Below, one piece after another: positions 44,555 to 54,863 of a stretch of 64,000 nucleotides of DNA. A program made the position numbers and the translations under genes. Source of the stretch: Aphidius gifuensis (taxonomy: Eukaryota > Arthropoda > Insecta > Hymenoptera > Braconidae); assembly GCF_014905175.1 (NCBI RefSeq), contig NC_057790.1, forward strand, positions 13,480,469-13,544,468, written 5' to 3'. The number at the start of each line of letters is the position of its first letter. The stretch's first letter is position 1. A model generated the notes under the pieces. The model was not told the DNA's origin and did no database searches. It saw only the letters and a program-made list of their open reading frames with translations.

Positions 44555-44809
44555 GAGAGAACTTTCAGTAAAATTAACTTGGCTAAAACAAAAATAAGAA
44601 ATAAATTAGCTGTACCAACAATGCGTGGAATATTATTAGCTAGTCAACATGTTATTTCCAATTGAAATTGTATTAAATTTAAGCCATCCAAATAAATGCT
44701 TTCACGTATGACTACAAGTACTTTATATTATAAACCAAATGTTAAAGAAAAAGAAAATTATATTAATGATGATGATGAGTTATGGGGAGTTTCGTTTGAT
44801 ACAAACTAA
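44555..44809 (+). pseudogene. hAT transposase C-terminal remnant
   Basis: The frame reads ERTFSKINLAKTKIRNKLAV, PTMRGILLASQHV, then a stop, CIKFKPSK, a stop, and MLSRMTTSTLY..DDDELWGVSFDTN to TAA. The E-R-x-F-S motif followed by K-x-R-N-x-L is the hAT dimerisation-domain signature. Two in-frame stops show it is dead. The rest of the transposase is deleted, so this is an internal-deletion derivative. Confidence 0.75.
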
Positions 44810-44846
44810 ATATTTTAATTAAAAAAAAAATTAAACAATATATATT

Positions 44847-45221
44847 GGGTGCATTCCTTTAATAAAAAATTTTTTTTCGTTTTGCAATTTCGCCCTGTAA
44901 TACCGACTAAAAACTAGAAACAGAAAAAACGACAAAAGTGATAAATTTCTCTATGCAATATTCCAGCCTTTACAGTTTACGATAATGTGTGGTATGAGCT
45001 ATGTGACAATAACAAACAATCACAACAAGTCAATTTTCTATTTATTTCAGTTTGATATAAACATTGAACAGTTATCCATCTAATAATTGGAAGCCAAAAA
45101 AAATAATGTCATGTGCCAGTACTGCCACTACACGAAACAGCTTTTTCCTATAAAATTTTGGCCGGTATTACAGGGCGAAATTGCAAAACGAAAAAAAATT
45201 TTTTATTAAAGGAATGCACCC
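44847..45221. mobile_element. GGGTGCATTCCTTTAATAAA TIR element, intact, ATT duplication
   Basis: 375 bp with TIRs of about 65 bp (through TTTTGCAATTTCGCCCTGTA and ATACCGACT). Flanked by ATT at 44844-44846 and 45222-45224. Interior TAAATTTCTCTATGCAATAT and TTTCAGTTTGATATAAACAT are shared with the other copies. Non-coding. Confidence 0.85.
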
Positions 45222-45928
45222 ATTGTTTTTTAATTAAAAATATATTTTACATTAAAGAGTACTAAAATTCATTTGATAAAAATTAAAAAAAATTAATATG
45301 AAAAATGTCATTATTAATAAATAATTATATTAATAAAAATAAGTAAATATGAATAAATAAATAAATAATAAAAAAAAAAAATTAATTGCATGGTTTCATT
45401 TAATTTATTTCAATAAAAAATTTAAAATTTCATTTTTTACCATAATGGTATCCATTTTACCATATTTTCCCCTCCTTCATACCATATTGCTGTTTTTAGA
45501 GTTGGCAACGCTGACTGCATGGAGTTTTATACTCCATGGCTTTAACCAGTGATGGGTAATTCGACGATTTTCGGGGTATCATACAATCATACGTATCATA
45601 CTACATAAAGCGTATGATAGTTGAAAGTGCCCTCTTTTTTTATAAAATGAACTAAATGATTTATTAAACTCTCACTCACACTACTGTACAAAGCTGTCAA
45701 ACTTTTTTTTTTTTATTACACGATAAATAATAAATAAAAGCTGTGTTCGATGGTCGTCTCGGCTCAGTTCCGTCTCACTTACGGCTCACTTATGGCGCTA
45801 GCGACGTACGGTTGTTTGAAGAACTACAAAGGCACAAAATCTCAATACAGGTGCCTATCTATATCATCACTGTATTAATGTTCATTGTTAAAGCCACAAA
45901 CAAATGGAGCTTCCGATAAACGCCAATA

Positions 45929-46077
45929 CAAACGTGATTTTCAAAATAGAAAATGGCTGAGCATTAGCGTCAACTCTGTTATTTATTTGTTATAGTTGTC
46001 GGTCGACCAGATAACCGGGAAAACAGAGTTGACGCCAATGCTCAGCCATTTTCTATTTTCAAAATCACGTTTGTACA
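45929..46077. repeat. Hairpin with TACAAACGTGATTTTSAAAATAG arms
   Basis: ACAAACGTGATTTTCAAAAT..GAAAATGGCTGAGCATTAGC and the inverse, ending CAAAATCACGTTTGT, are near-perfect 48-bp arms around a GTTGTCGGTCGACC loop. Lies at the left end of the cargo segment. Confidence 0.75.
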
Positions 46078-46168
46078 TTTGCCCACAGATGACGCTCTTC
46101 ATTCCAACAGATGGCGTTTATCTGGAGCTCCGCTACAAGATTTTTGTGAAAGAAAGCAACTAATAAAT

Positions 46169-48444
46169 GGCTTGCGGCCCGGAGCGCTAGTTTCGGTTAC
46201 ACCGTTCAGGGTGAACATCCAAAAAATAAAGTCTCTTTCAGCTCATTCAGTCCGTAATAGGGATATTGAATGTTGGTAAATATCCAGTTGGCACTATGTC
46301 CGACTTGAATACTTTACGTAAATCAACTTTTCCTAATTACATATTAAGCTATTTTGCTTTTATCCGATATAATGTTATGCCACAAGATGAATGATAAATA
46401 AGATATATTTATTATGTTTAAGAGTTATAATTTTCGATGATATATTTTTTTTTATTTTCTCGTATTTTGTAATAATAAATTTATGACACTATGTATTTCT
46501 ATTAATTAGCATATTTTAATTTTTTAATTTTTTAAATTCATGTTATTACGATATTTATCATAATATATGAGTCACCTTTTAACGAAAAATAATATCCAAT
46601 AATTATACCGAATACGATAAAAATCACTAGTAATTTTTTACGAGTTTGTGTCTATGAGTTTGTGTCTATTCATCGTCTGAAAAATAATCCGTCTTATATT
46701 TATATGTAGAAATAGATTACAGACAACAAATAATCAACGGTAAAATCTATCGTAAAAAAATTGGTTCATCCATATACATAGAGTACTCTTATTATCAAAT
46801 TCCGCTAGTACGAATGAGCCAAAAACGATTTTATTCAAATGTATATGTAGCTAATTCTACTTTTCTATATTAAAATTATTGTCCGTTTGATTGATATAGC
46901 CGAATAATAATCTATGTATATTATTTTACAACCTCTTTCTGTTTTCAGATTCAATCAGCTAAGCCGATCAATAGCTTTCTGAAGTTGTATCTTTATTGTC
47001 TAATCATATATTCATTTGTTCTATATTTTTCGCAATGTATTTTCTCCGTTCGAATATATTAACCATTATAGAGTTTCTGAAATTTAATAAAACTCTAGTG
47101 ATGATTCCATCATAATTATGTAACACTAGATTTTTACAATGCTCAGATTTGCATTTGTTATTAAAACGAAATACTAGAAATCCTGATTCATCCGCAAAAT
47201 TAATCGATAAATAGGGCCCTGTTCTACTAACTCTTTTGGCACAAGATGGCGACACCATTCACATTTATTTAAAATTTATGTTTGTTATTATTTATAACAT
47301 AAAAAATTTTTTATTTACAATTTAAGGCTATGTATAATAATAATAACAACAACAACAATAATAATAATAATTGAAAAACTGTACGCCTAAAATTTCTGCC
47401 TCATCGACGGTATTTTTTGGGTGATAAATCATACGGCGGATGAATCAGGATTTTCACACTTTGGATTTTGTAGAGAACCGTTTAATGAAAAACCATTATG
47501 TACATATTTGTATTAACGTTGCATGCACACAAGCGGTCAATAATCTGATTATATTATTTTCACTTTTGACTATTGTTTATTCTTAAGATTGAAAACTTTA
47601 ACGACTCAGGGTGAGAGATGATTTTCAGTGTCGTATGGCTATAAAATTGGTGTAACAATACAATAGGCCTAAGGTACAATTATACGATGCTTAAAAAGTT
47701 CCATAGCATTTTTATAGAATTGTTTATTCGGATTAACTTTTTTTGATTGTGCACAAAAATAACAGCTTCCTATTTTCGAAAATTGGTGTAGAAATAGAAT
47801 ATTAATTTTATTGAAACAATATTTGCGGACACATAACTATTTGGTTGTTAAGTGCAAATTCAGAATTCTATTTTATTATCGTTTATAAAGTGGCATTTAA
47901 TTCTTTATCAATATTTATTAAAATGATAAAAAGTTGTAGAATAAAATTCGCTTTTATCACCAACTCGTATTAAGAGAATCAAAAGTTTAGTGTGATAATA
48001 TCATATATTTTCCAAATATATGAACAAAAAAAAATTATACTTTTATCTAATAATATTTTTAGTAAATATTATCAACTCACATGAAACATAATTTTTTTTT
48101 AGTAGAATTCAGTAAACGGCAAAAAAATGTTTATCATTTTCAATATAATGCAAACAACAATATTCGAAATCTCTAAATTCGTCCTAATCTAATTTACAAA
48201 TGATAATTATAAACGTTAATTAATAATTTCTATTTTTAAGAGTTCGGCCCAACTTAAGAAAAGTTCATTTACGAAGCTTACACTTCAGAATTTGGAAAGA
48301 TCCGCTAGTCGGCTAAAACATTACGGCGGCAACTTGTTCTAGCTCACAATAGATGGAATCGCAATATTATGTCAGAAGGACTTTTTCATTTACGGTGTTT
48401 TCTGATTCCCGAAGATTGAGACATGGCGCTGCAGGCCGCAAGCC
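46169..48444. mobile_element. 2.3-kb cargo segment with GGCTTGCGGCC ends and 8-bp matching flanks
   Basis: GGCTTGCGGCCCGGAGCGC at the left and GGCGCTGCAGGCCGCAAGCC at the right are inverted with one or two changes. TAATAAAT flanks both sides (46161-46168, 48445-48452). The interior is single-copy in this window: AT-rich, with several conserved-looking GC islands (about 47160-47260, 47380-47470, 48240-48400). The best frame is a minus-strand 84-codon one at 47004-47258, with no recognised domain. Content unknown. Confidence 0.45.
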
Positions 48445-49383
48445 TAATAAATATTGTTTATTTACAGTGATGATATAGATAGGCACCTGTATTGAGATTT
48501 TGTGCCTTTGTAGTTCTTCAAACAACCGTACGTCGCTAGCGCCATAAGTGAGCCGTAAGTGAGACGGAACTGAGCCGAGACGACCATCGAACATAGTATA
48601 ATTCATCAACGTGTATAAAAAATTTTATCAGAATTAAAGCATTATACGAGAAAATAATTTAACAGTTAATATTATGACTTCTTTGAAAAATTGGCTCATG
48701 AGTTCGCCTGGAATATATTCAAGTATGCTATTATGATGAAAGAGGTCAACTTGGCAAATAGGTCTCCCAGATTCATATAATACGTTTCTCATGAAGAACA
48801 ACAGGGAAAATATATTTGTGATATTGAGTGATGTTAAATTATCTGTGTGATTATAATCTCATAATTACTGTATTTATTATTTTTTTGTTGCAAGCTAATG
48901 AAACTATCTTTTTTCTTGGCATTTCATGATGTTCCTTAGAACTTGTCAAAACCCTCCTTGCCCACATATCATGTCTATTATCTCATTTTTTTATTGTAAT
49001 TTTTGAGATTATTCAAATAAAATACACACAATCATTTTTCGTTAGTTGATTTATTAATGAATATTAATAAACTCTTGAGATTCCATATTATGTTGGATGT
49101 TGACATATTGTTTTTGGGCGCCAAATATGTGTATAATGGCGGATAGGCAAAATGGCGTCAGTAAAATAGTTTAAAAAGTGAAATGTAGAGGCGCTCTTAA
49201 TGTATGATACATGACGTATGATAATGGAGATGTATCATACTGTATGATACAGTGTATGATACTGCTGTATGATACACCGGTATCATACCTACCCAACACT
49301 GGCTTTAACACAGTAAAAAGGGTAAAAAGGCAAAGATTAAACTCCTCATTCACCTCCATGATCTAATACATATCTGTCGAATA

Positions 49384-52300
49384 ATGCCAAAACGATGTTT
49401 TAATTCTACTGTGATAAATAAAAAATTCAAAAATAATAAAAAAATAATAACTACGAAAAGAGCACGTTTGCAAGTTGACTATAACCTTGAAATCAACTTA
49501 TGCAATATGGCACAAGGATGTATTGAAAAAACAACTAAGCATGACATTATTGATAATAAGTTTGTAGATATTAAAGTTGACTATTTAGATACGCCTGTTA
49601 AGTCAGAAAATGATAAGAAAGATTATAAGGTTATCAAATTACCGAATGGATTGACAGCATTATTAATTGCTGACTTGCATGATGACAATAAATCAATTAA
49701 TTGTCATCAAGGTGATTCATTACAAAGTGAAGATGACGAGAGTGAATCAGATAACTCAGATGATGATGTTGATTCCGGTGACAGTGGTGATAGTGAGGAA
49801 GTAGATGGGATTGATAATGGTGACGATTGCCAAAAACGAAAATCATCAAATGTAGAAGAAAAAATGGCAGCTTGTGGTCTTTGTGTTGGTGTTGGTAGTT
49901 TTTCTGACCCACCGGAGATACCAGGAATGGCTCATTTCCTTGAGCACATGGTATTTATGGGCTCAACCAAGTATCCACTCGAAAATGATTTTGATGTATT
50001 TATAAAAAAACACGGTGGCTCAAACAATGCATCAACGGAATGTGAACAAACAACGTTTTATTTTGAAATTAATGAAAAATATTTACTTCCAGCACTTGAT
50101 AGATTTGCTCAATTTTTTGTAAGTCCATTGATGCTGAGAGATGCAATAACTCGAGAACGAGAAGCTGTGGAGAGTGAATTTCAAATGGCACTTCCATTAG
50201 ATTCGTACAGGAAAGAGCAACTCTTTTGCAGCTTTGCTGAGCATGATCATCCATCAAGAAAATTTACTTGGGGGAATCTAGTTACTCTAAAAGACAATGT
50301 TACCGAAGATAAGCTTTACGAAACATTGCACGAATTTCGAGAACGTCACTATTCAGCACATCGCATGACAGTGACAATCCAGGCAAGATTACCACTAGAC
50401 ACATTGGAAGATTATGTTAAAAAATGTTTTGCAAATGTACCATGTAATAATCTTCCTTCAGATGATTTCAGTAAATTCATGGGTGCCGAGTCATTTGATA
50501 CACCGTCGTTCAAGCGAATCTATAAAATAAAACCCAGTAAAGATGTTTGTCAGATTGAATTGACATGGGCAATGCCAACGTTGCAACATTTGTATAAATC
50601 AAAGCCACATCAATATGTTTCTTGGATAATTGGTCATGAAGGTAAAGGTTCGTTAATATCTTACCTGAGAAAAAAAATGTGGTGTCTTGACATATTTTCT
50701 GGCAACGGTGAATCTGGATTTGAGCATAGTTCAATGTATGCTCTTTTCAGCATTTCCCTTGTTCTCACTGATCTTGGACACGTTCACATCAAGGATGTTC
50801 TTAATGCTGTTTTTTCTTATATCAATATGCTCAAGAAAATAGGACCAAAAAAACGCATTTACGATGAAATTTGTAAAATTGAGGAAACTAATTTTCGATT
50901 TGCTGATGATGAAGCACCTTGTGACTATGTTGAACAAATGTGTGAAAGTATGCAATTTTATCCGCCAATAGATTATATTACTGGTTCAGAGCTTTACTTT
51001 GAGTATGATCCAGTATCAATTGTTCTTTGTATCGAAGCCCTGAATGCTGACAATGTCAACATCATTATTTTTAACAAGAAATTTGATGATGATAATTTTG
51101 AAAAAATTGAACCGTGGTTTAGGACAAAATACACTGACACTAAAATTCCTGAAGATTGGATAAACAATTGGAAAACAATTGAACCATTACCCAGCTTTCA
51201 TCTGCCAGAACCAAATAAATTTGTTACTGATGATTTTACGTTAATTCCAATTGAAAATCAAGAATATCCAAAAAAAATTCACCAAGATAATCTCTCGGAA
51301 ATTTGGTATAAGCCAGACGCAAAATTTCGCCTTCCTGAGTGTTACATTAATTATTTACTAATATCACCATTAATACATAATTCACCCGAAGGTTCAGTAA
51401 TAGTTGATCTGATGGTTTCAATATTAAAACAACAATTGGTAGAAGAGCTGTATCCAGCAACAGCAGCTGAGTTGAATTACGATATTCAAGCTCATGAAAG
51501 AGGCATGATCATTAAAGTTTGGGGATTTAATCAAAAACTTCCTCTTGTTCTTCAGACAATTGCCAAATACATTTCAGAACTTTCTGTATTAGTTCGTGAA
51601 GATTTATTTGAGGTTATGAAAAAACAACAGATTAAATCATATTACAATATGTTTTTGAAACCTTCAAAATTGAATAATGAAGTTAGATTATCAATATTGA
51701 CGATTCCACACTGGACATCAATTGATAAACACACTGCAGCAGCAAGTATATTTTTTGATAAGTTTAAAATTCTTTCAAAAAAATTTATGGACAGTATTTA
51801 TATCAAATGCCTTGCACAAGGTAATATGCCAAAAGCTGATGTGATCGCACATTCATTGAAAGTTTTTAAGAGACTTAGTTGCAAAGCTTTACTGCCTGGA
51901 ATTGTACCAACAATACGAGTATATGAAATACCAAAAGGAATCAAGTGTTGTCGAATTAAAAATTTTAATCCAATTGACACCAACTCAGTTGTGACGAATT
52001 ACTATCAATCAAAATCTACAATGCAGCTGTCTGTAATTATTGAAATGATAATAATGATCATGGAAGAGCCATTGTTCAATCAACTCAGAACTTTGGAGCA
52101 ATTAGGCTACAATGTATCCTGCCGATTCAGGGACACATATGGTGTTATGGGATTCTCGGTGACGGTTTGCACCCAGGCATCTAAATTCAGCGTCGAGCAT
52201 ATTGACAACAGGATTGAAGAGTTCTTAAAAACATTTGATGATTCATTGGGCAAAATGGACGAGGATGAGTTGAAAGAGTTTAAGGATTCTCTACTTTATA

Positions 52301-52683
52301 TCAAGCAGTGTGCTGACAATCATTTGAAGGAAGAGCTTGACAGAAATTGGTCAGAAATCACATCAGGTGATTATATATTTGATCGGCTACCCAAAGAAGT
52401 TGAAGCAATAAGCAAACTTCAAATTCTTGAAATTCAAGATTGGCTAAAAAAACACAGAGTTGGAGGCGAAAATTTTTGCAAATTGACGGTACAAATTGTT
52501 GGCAATGACAAAAATGAATCTGATGAGCAAATACAGAAAGTAAACGATAAAGAAAATATATCTCAATATTCATTGCAATATGTTCATATTTTAGAGAATA
52601 AAAGCAAAAATTATTGCATCAACGATATTGATAGTTTTAAAAAAACACTTGTCGTATTACCTCTTCAAAACATAAATTCATGA
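49384..52683 (+). CDS. Nrdc: Nardilysin-like M16 metalloprotease, intronless
   Basis: A single 1099-residue frame, close to the length of animal nardilysins, which cleave on the N-terminal side of Arg in dibasic sites. It has the inverted zinc motif HFLEH (residues 184-188: two His ligands and the catalytic Glu). The third ligand Glu is in AVESEF (residue 265), 77 residues on, as in insulysin. The acidic insert that separates nardilysin from insulysin is present at about 115-155 (DDESESDNSDDDVDSGDSGD and more), between the NGLTALLIADLHDD strand and the AACGLCVGVGSF strand. The middle and C-terminal M16 domains follow (LRTLEQLGYNVSCRFRDTYG at about 900). No frame break. Lack of introns suggests a retrogene, or a lineage where introns were lost. 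ATG 49384 is the first in-frame Met. A hAT element ends 82 bp upstream. Confidence 0.92.
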   Translation: MPKRCFNSTVINKKFKNNKKIITTKRARLQVDYNLEINLCNMAQGCIEKTTKHDIIDNKFVDIKVDYLDTPVKSENDKKDYKVIKLPNGLTALLIADLHDDNKSINCHQGDSLQSEDDESESDNSDDDVDSGDSGDSEEVDGIDNGDDCQKRKSSNVEEKMAACGLCVGVGSFSDPPEIPGMAHFLEHMVFMGSTKYPLENDFDVFIKKHGGSNNASTECEQTTFYFEINEKYLLPALDRFAQFFVSPLMLRDAITREREAVESEFQMALPLDSYRKEQLFCSFAEHDHPSRKFTWGNLVTLKDNVTEDKLYETLHEFRERHYSAHRMTVTIQARLPLDTLEDYVKKCFANVPCNNLPSDDFSKFMGAESFDTPSFKRIYKIKPSKDVCQIELTWAMPTLQHLYKSKPHQYVSWIIGHEGKGSLISYLRKKMWCLDIFSGNGESGFEHSSMYALFSISLVLTDLGHVHIKDVLNAVFSYINMLKKIGPKKRIYDEICKIEETNFRFADDEAPCDYVEQMCESMQFYPPIDYITGSELYFEYDPVSIVLCIEALNADNVNIIIFNKKFDDDNFEKIEPWFRTKYTDTKIPEDWINNWKTIEPLPSFHLPEPNKFVTDDFTLIPIENQEYPKKIHQDNLSEIWYKPDAKFRLPECYINYLLISPLIHNSPEGSVIVDLMVSILKQQLVEELYPATAAELNYDIQAHERGMIIKVWGFNQKLPLVLQTIAKYISELSVLVREDLFEVMKKQQIKSYYNMFLKPSKLNNEVRLSILTIPHWTSIDKHTAAASIFFDKFKILSKKFMDSIYIKCLAQGNMPKADVIAHSLKVFKRLSCKALLPGIVPTIRVYEIPKGIKCCRIKNFNPIDTNSVVTNYYQSKSTMQLSVIIEMIIMIMEEPLFNQLRTLEQLGYNVSCRFRDTYGVMGFSVTVCTQASKFSVEHIDNRIEEFLKTFDDSLGKMDEDELKEFKDSLLYIKQCADNHLKEELDRNWSEITSGDYIFDRLPKEVEAISKLQILEIQDWLKKHRVGGENFCKLTVQIVGNDKNESDEQIQKVNDKENISQYSLQYVHILENKSKNYCINDIDSFKKTLVVLPLQNINS

Positions 52684-52708
52684 TAAAATTAGAATTAAAA
52701 AAAACAAA

Positions 52709-52714
52709 TAAATA
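52709..52714 (+). promoter_or_regulatory. Nardilysin polyadenylation signal
   Basis: AATAAA lies 26 bp after the nardilysin stop codon (52681-52683). A second AATAAA lies about 90 bp further on. No A-run or flanking duplication marks a retrocopy end here. Confidence 0.5.
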
Positions 52715-54823
52715 CTATTATCAAGTTGATCATTTTTGAACGAATTTTTATCTACATAATATAAGTTTTGTATAAATACAAAAAGGATAGAATATGTTTA
52801 ATAAATTCATTTTGAATACTTAATATGTTTTTTGTTCTCACTTTATTTATTATTATTATTATTAATTTATTTTTATTTTCCCAAAAATTTATTCAAGTTT
52901 ACGAAGATGAATTTTTTTTCAACTACTTCGATAGTTGTGGTTTTTTTTTTTTTGAAATACTGCTTACGTGCACACATACATTCTATGACACAAACAAAAA
53001 AGCATTACAACAATGTAAATGTATTCAATTAAACAATATCTAGATGCGATTTATCCTTATTTAATATTTTATTTTTTTTCGAAAAATTACATTCACAATT
53101 GATGTTTTTTAATAAAATCAATAATTTTCTGGGTGACTGTACTAATTTTAATCAATTACCGTACGACGAATGACGGCAACTGCGTACATCAAAGGGGGTT
53201 GAGGCACATTGACTACTCTCGGCGTTGCTCTTTTGCCTCTACGGCTAAATGTGCAAGCCTCATTTCACGACGTTTTTTGTCCCATTGACTCGAGTCTTCT
53301 TGCCCATTCCCAATATATGTACATAGTGAACTCTCCTGGTGTCTAGCCTTCTTGGTTTAAAAAAAGAAAATTTAAAAAAAACTGCACCGCAAAAAGTATG
53401 GTGTATTTCGCATTTATGAGATTGAAAAAAAAAAAAGGGAAATTTAAAATTATATTTTAGATGGAAACAGTTAAACACGAGAATACATCGGACGTACCTA
53501 TAAATAATTAAATATTTTTATTTATTGTTTAAAAAAAAAAACATTGTAAGATTATTTTTTCTTGTCTTTTACGTACTATTTCATTAATGTTATTATATTA
53601 GGACCCACTTATGTTTTATCTACATCAATAGCATTGGTTTTCATTTTTTTATTTTTTTTTATTTTTTGTATTTTTAATTTTTTTTTATGACATTCTAACA
53701 ATTTTCGTTTCTTTTTTTTCTTTACTGTTTATGAAATTATTAGAAAATCCATCTTTTTCTTGATATAAACTACGAACTGCTTATCAGGCACTATATACCG
53801 ATTTTTCATCTGGAATATATATTTATTTTATATATTTATATATTTCTTTTATCAATCTGATGCGAAATTCTGGAATTGAGTTTACATATTATTATCAGAA
53901 ATTAAAACTATGATTTTTGTTTTTGTTTCATTTCATCTAAGTTTTATGACAGTATAATCAAGTAGTATAGGCTACAACAAAAGAAATTGATTCCATTTCT
54001 TTTCATTTATTACATTTATATTTGATTATTTAAATTTTTAATCATTTTCTATATTATTGAAATATTCTCTTGAGTAAAATTTTTCCGTTGTCAAAAACTA
54101 AGAAATTTATAAATGATTAAACTGTTTATTCGGAAAAATTCAATAATCATCATCGCATTTTTTAAATTTATTCTCTTAATTTCTATTTCAATTGAAGTAT
54201 TTTAGTCGTTTATCATCATTCATAATTTTTATCATACCTTATTTAGAAGTGTGTGAATTGCGCAATTAATTGCATTTTTCGAGTGTCATTTTTTAGTTTT
54301 AACTATTCGCAAATTTTTATTTTTTAGTCGTTGAATGATTTTTTTTAAATTATTCATCTTGAATTATTATTTAATTTTTGTGGTTTATATTGAATCATTC
54401 GAAAAATACGATATATGTAGTTTTACATAAACATTGATTTGTATTACTTTTTTTACTTTGTAAGGAAACTTTTGTTCTTGATGAAAAAATTATAACTTTT
54501 AGCAAGCTCAAATACGATTCGTATAATTTCACGTTTTTTTCATGATTAGTTCGAAATCAGTGGTTCTAATTTTAGTTAGTTGTTTCGATTTGTTCACATA
54601 TAAAGTTTCAAACTAATTATCAATTTTTGAGACTTCCATTATTATTATTTCATTGTGTATTAATTGACATTTATACACAATTAATTAGCCAAACAAAACT
54701 TTGGTAACCATATGCAATTATCACATTTTATTTTAAAGAATAAGATAAATATTAAAAAAAAAAAAAAAATGCTTATCTATGAACGCATTATAAAATAATA
54801 TTCTAATAATAATAATAATATTC

Positions 54824-54863
<40 letters not shown>

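Larger units (their letters stand above)
44443..45513. mobile_element. hAT element CAGCGTTGCCAAC with transposase remnant, 8-bp duplication
   Basis: CAGCGTTGCCAACCATACC to GAGTTGGCAACGCTG, flanked by ACTGCATG at 44435-44442 and 45514-45521 (perfect). Subterminal TACCATAATTATGGTA and ACCATATACCATAA words are repeated at both ends. It contains the C-terminal transposase remnant at 44555 and a 375-bp insertion at 44847. Confidence 0.9.
45739..48597. mobile_element. AGCTGTGTTCGATGG element carrying about 2.5 kb of unrelated sequence
   Basis: Both terminal arms of the family are present: 45739-45888, and about 48445-48597 with the last bases changed to ATAGT. The usual interior is replaced by 45889-48444. 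The host hAT element reads AATAAATAAATTCATCAACG when empty (28030), so the outer junctions are firm. Confidence 0.8.
45547..49301. mobile_element. hAT-type CAGTGATGGG element, 3.75 kb with nested insertions, just upstream of nardilysin
   Basis: CAGTGATGGGTAATTCGACG to CATACCTACCCAACACTG, flanked by a perfect 8-bp GCTTTAAC (45539-45546 and 49302-49309). Without the 2.86-kb insertion it would be about 900 bp, close to the sister copy at 62228. It ends 82 bp before the nardilysin start codon. No transposase. Confidence 0.9.

Noticed and set aside
46169..48444. Integrated viral or polydnavirus-like segment
   Set aside because: No viral gene family is recognisable. Single-copy AT-rich DNA inside a TIR element is not evidence of viral origin.
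52825..53043. Two overlapping Phe-rich small frames after nardilysin
   Set aside because: They arise from T-runs in the 3' flank, overlap in different frames, and show no motif.
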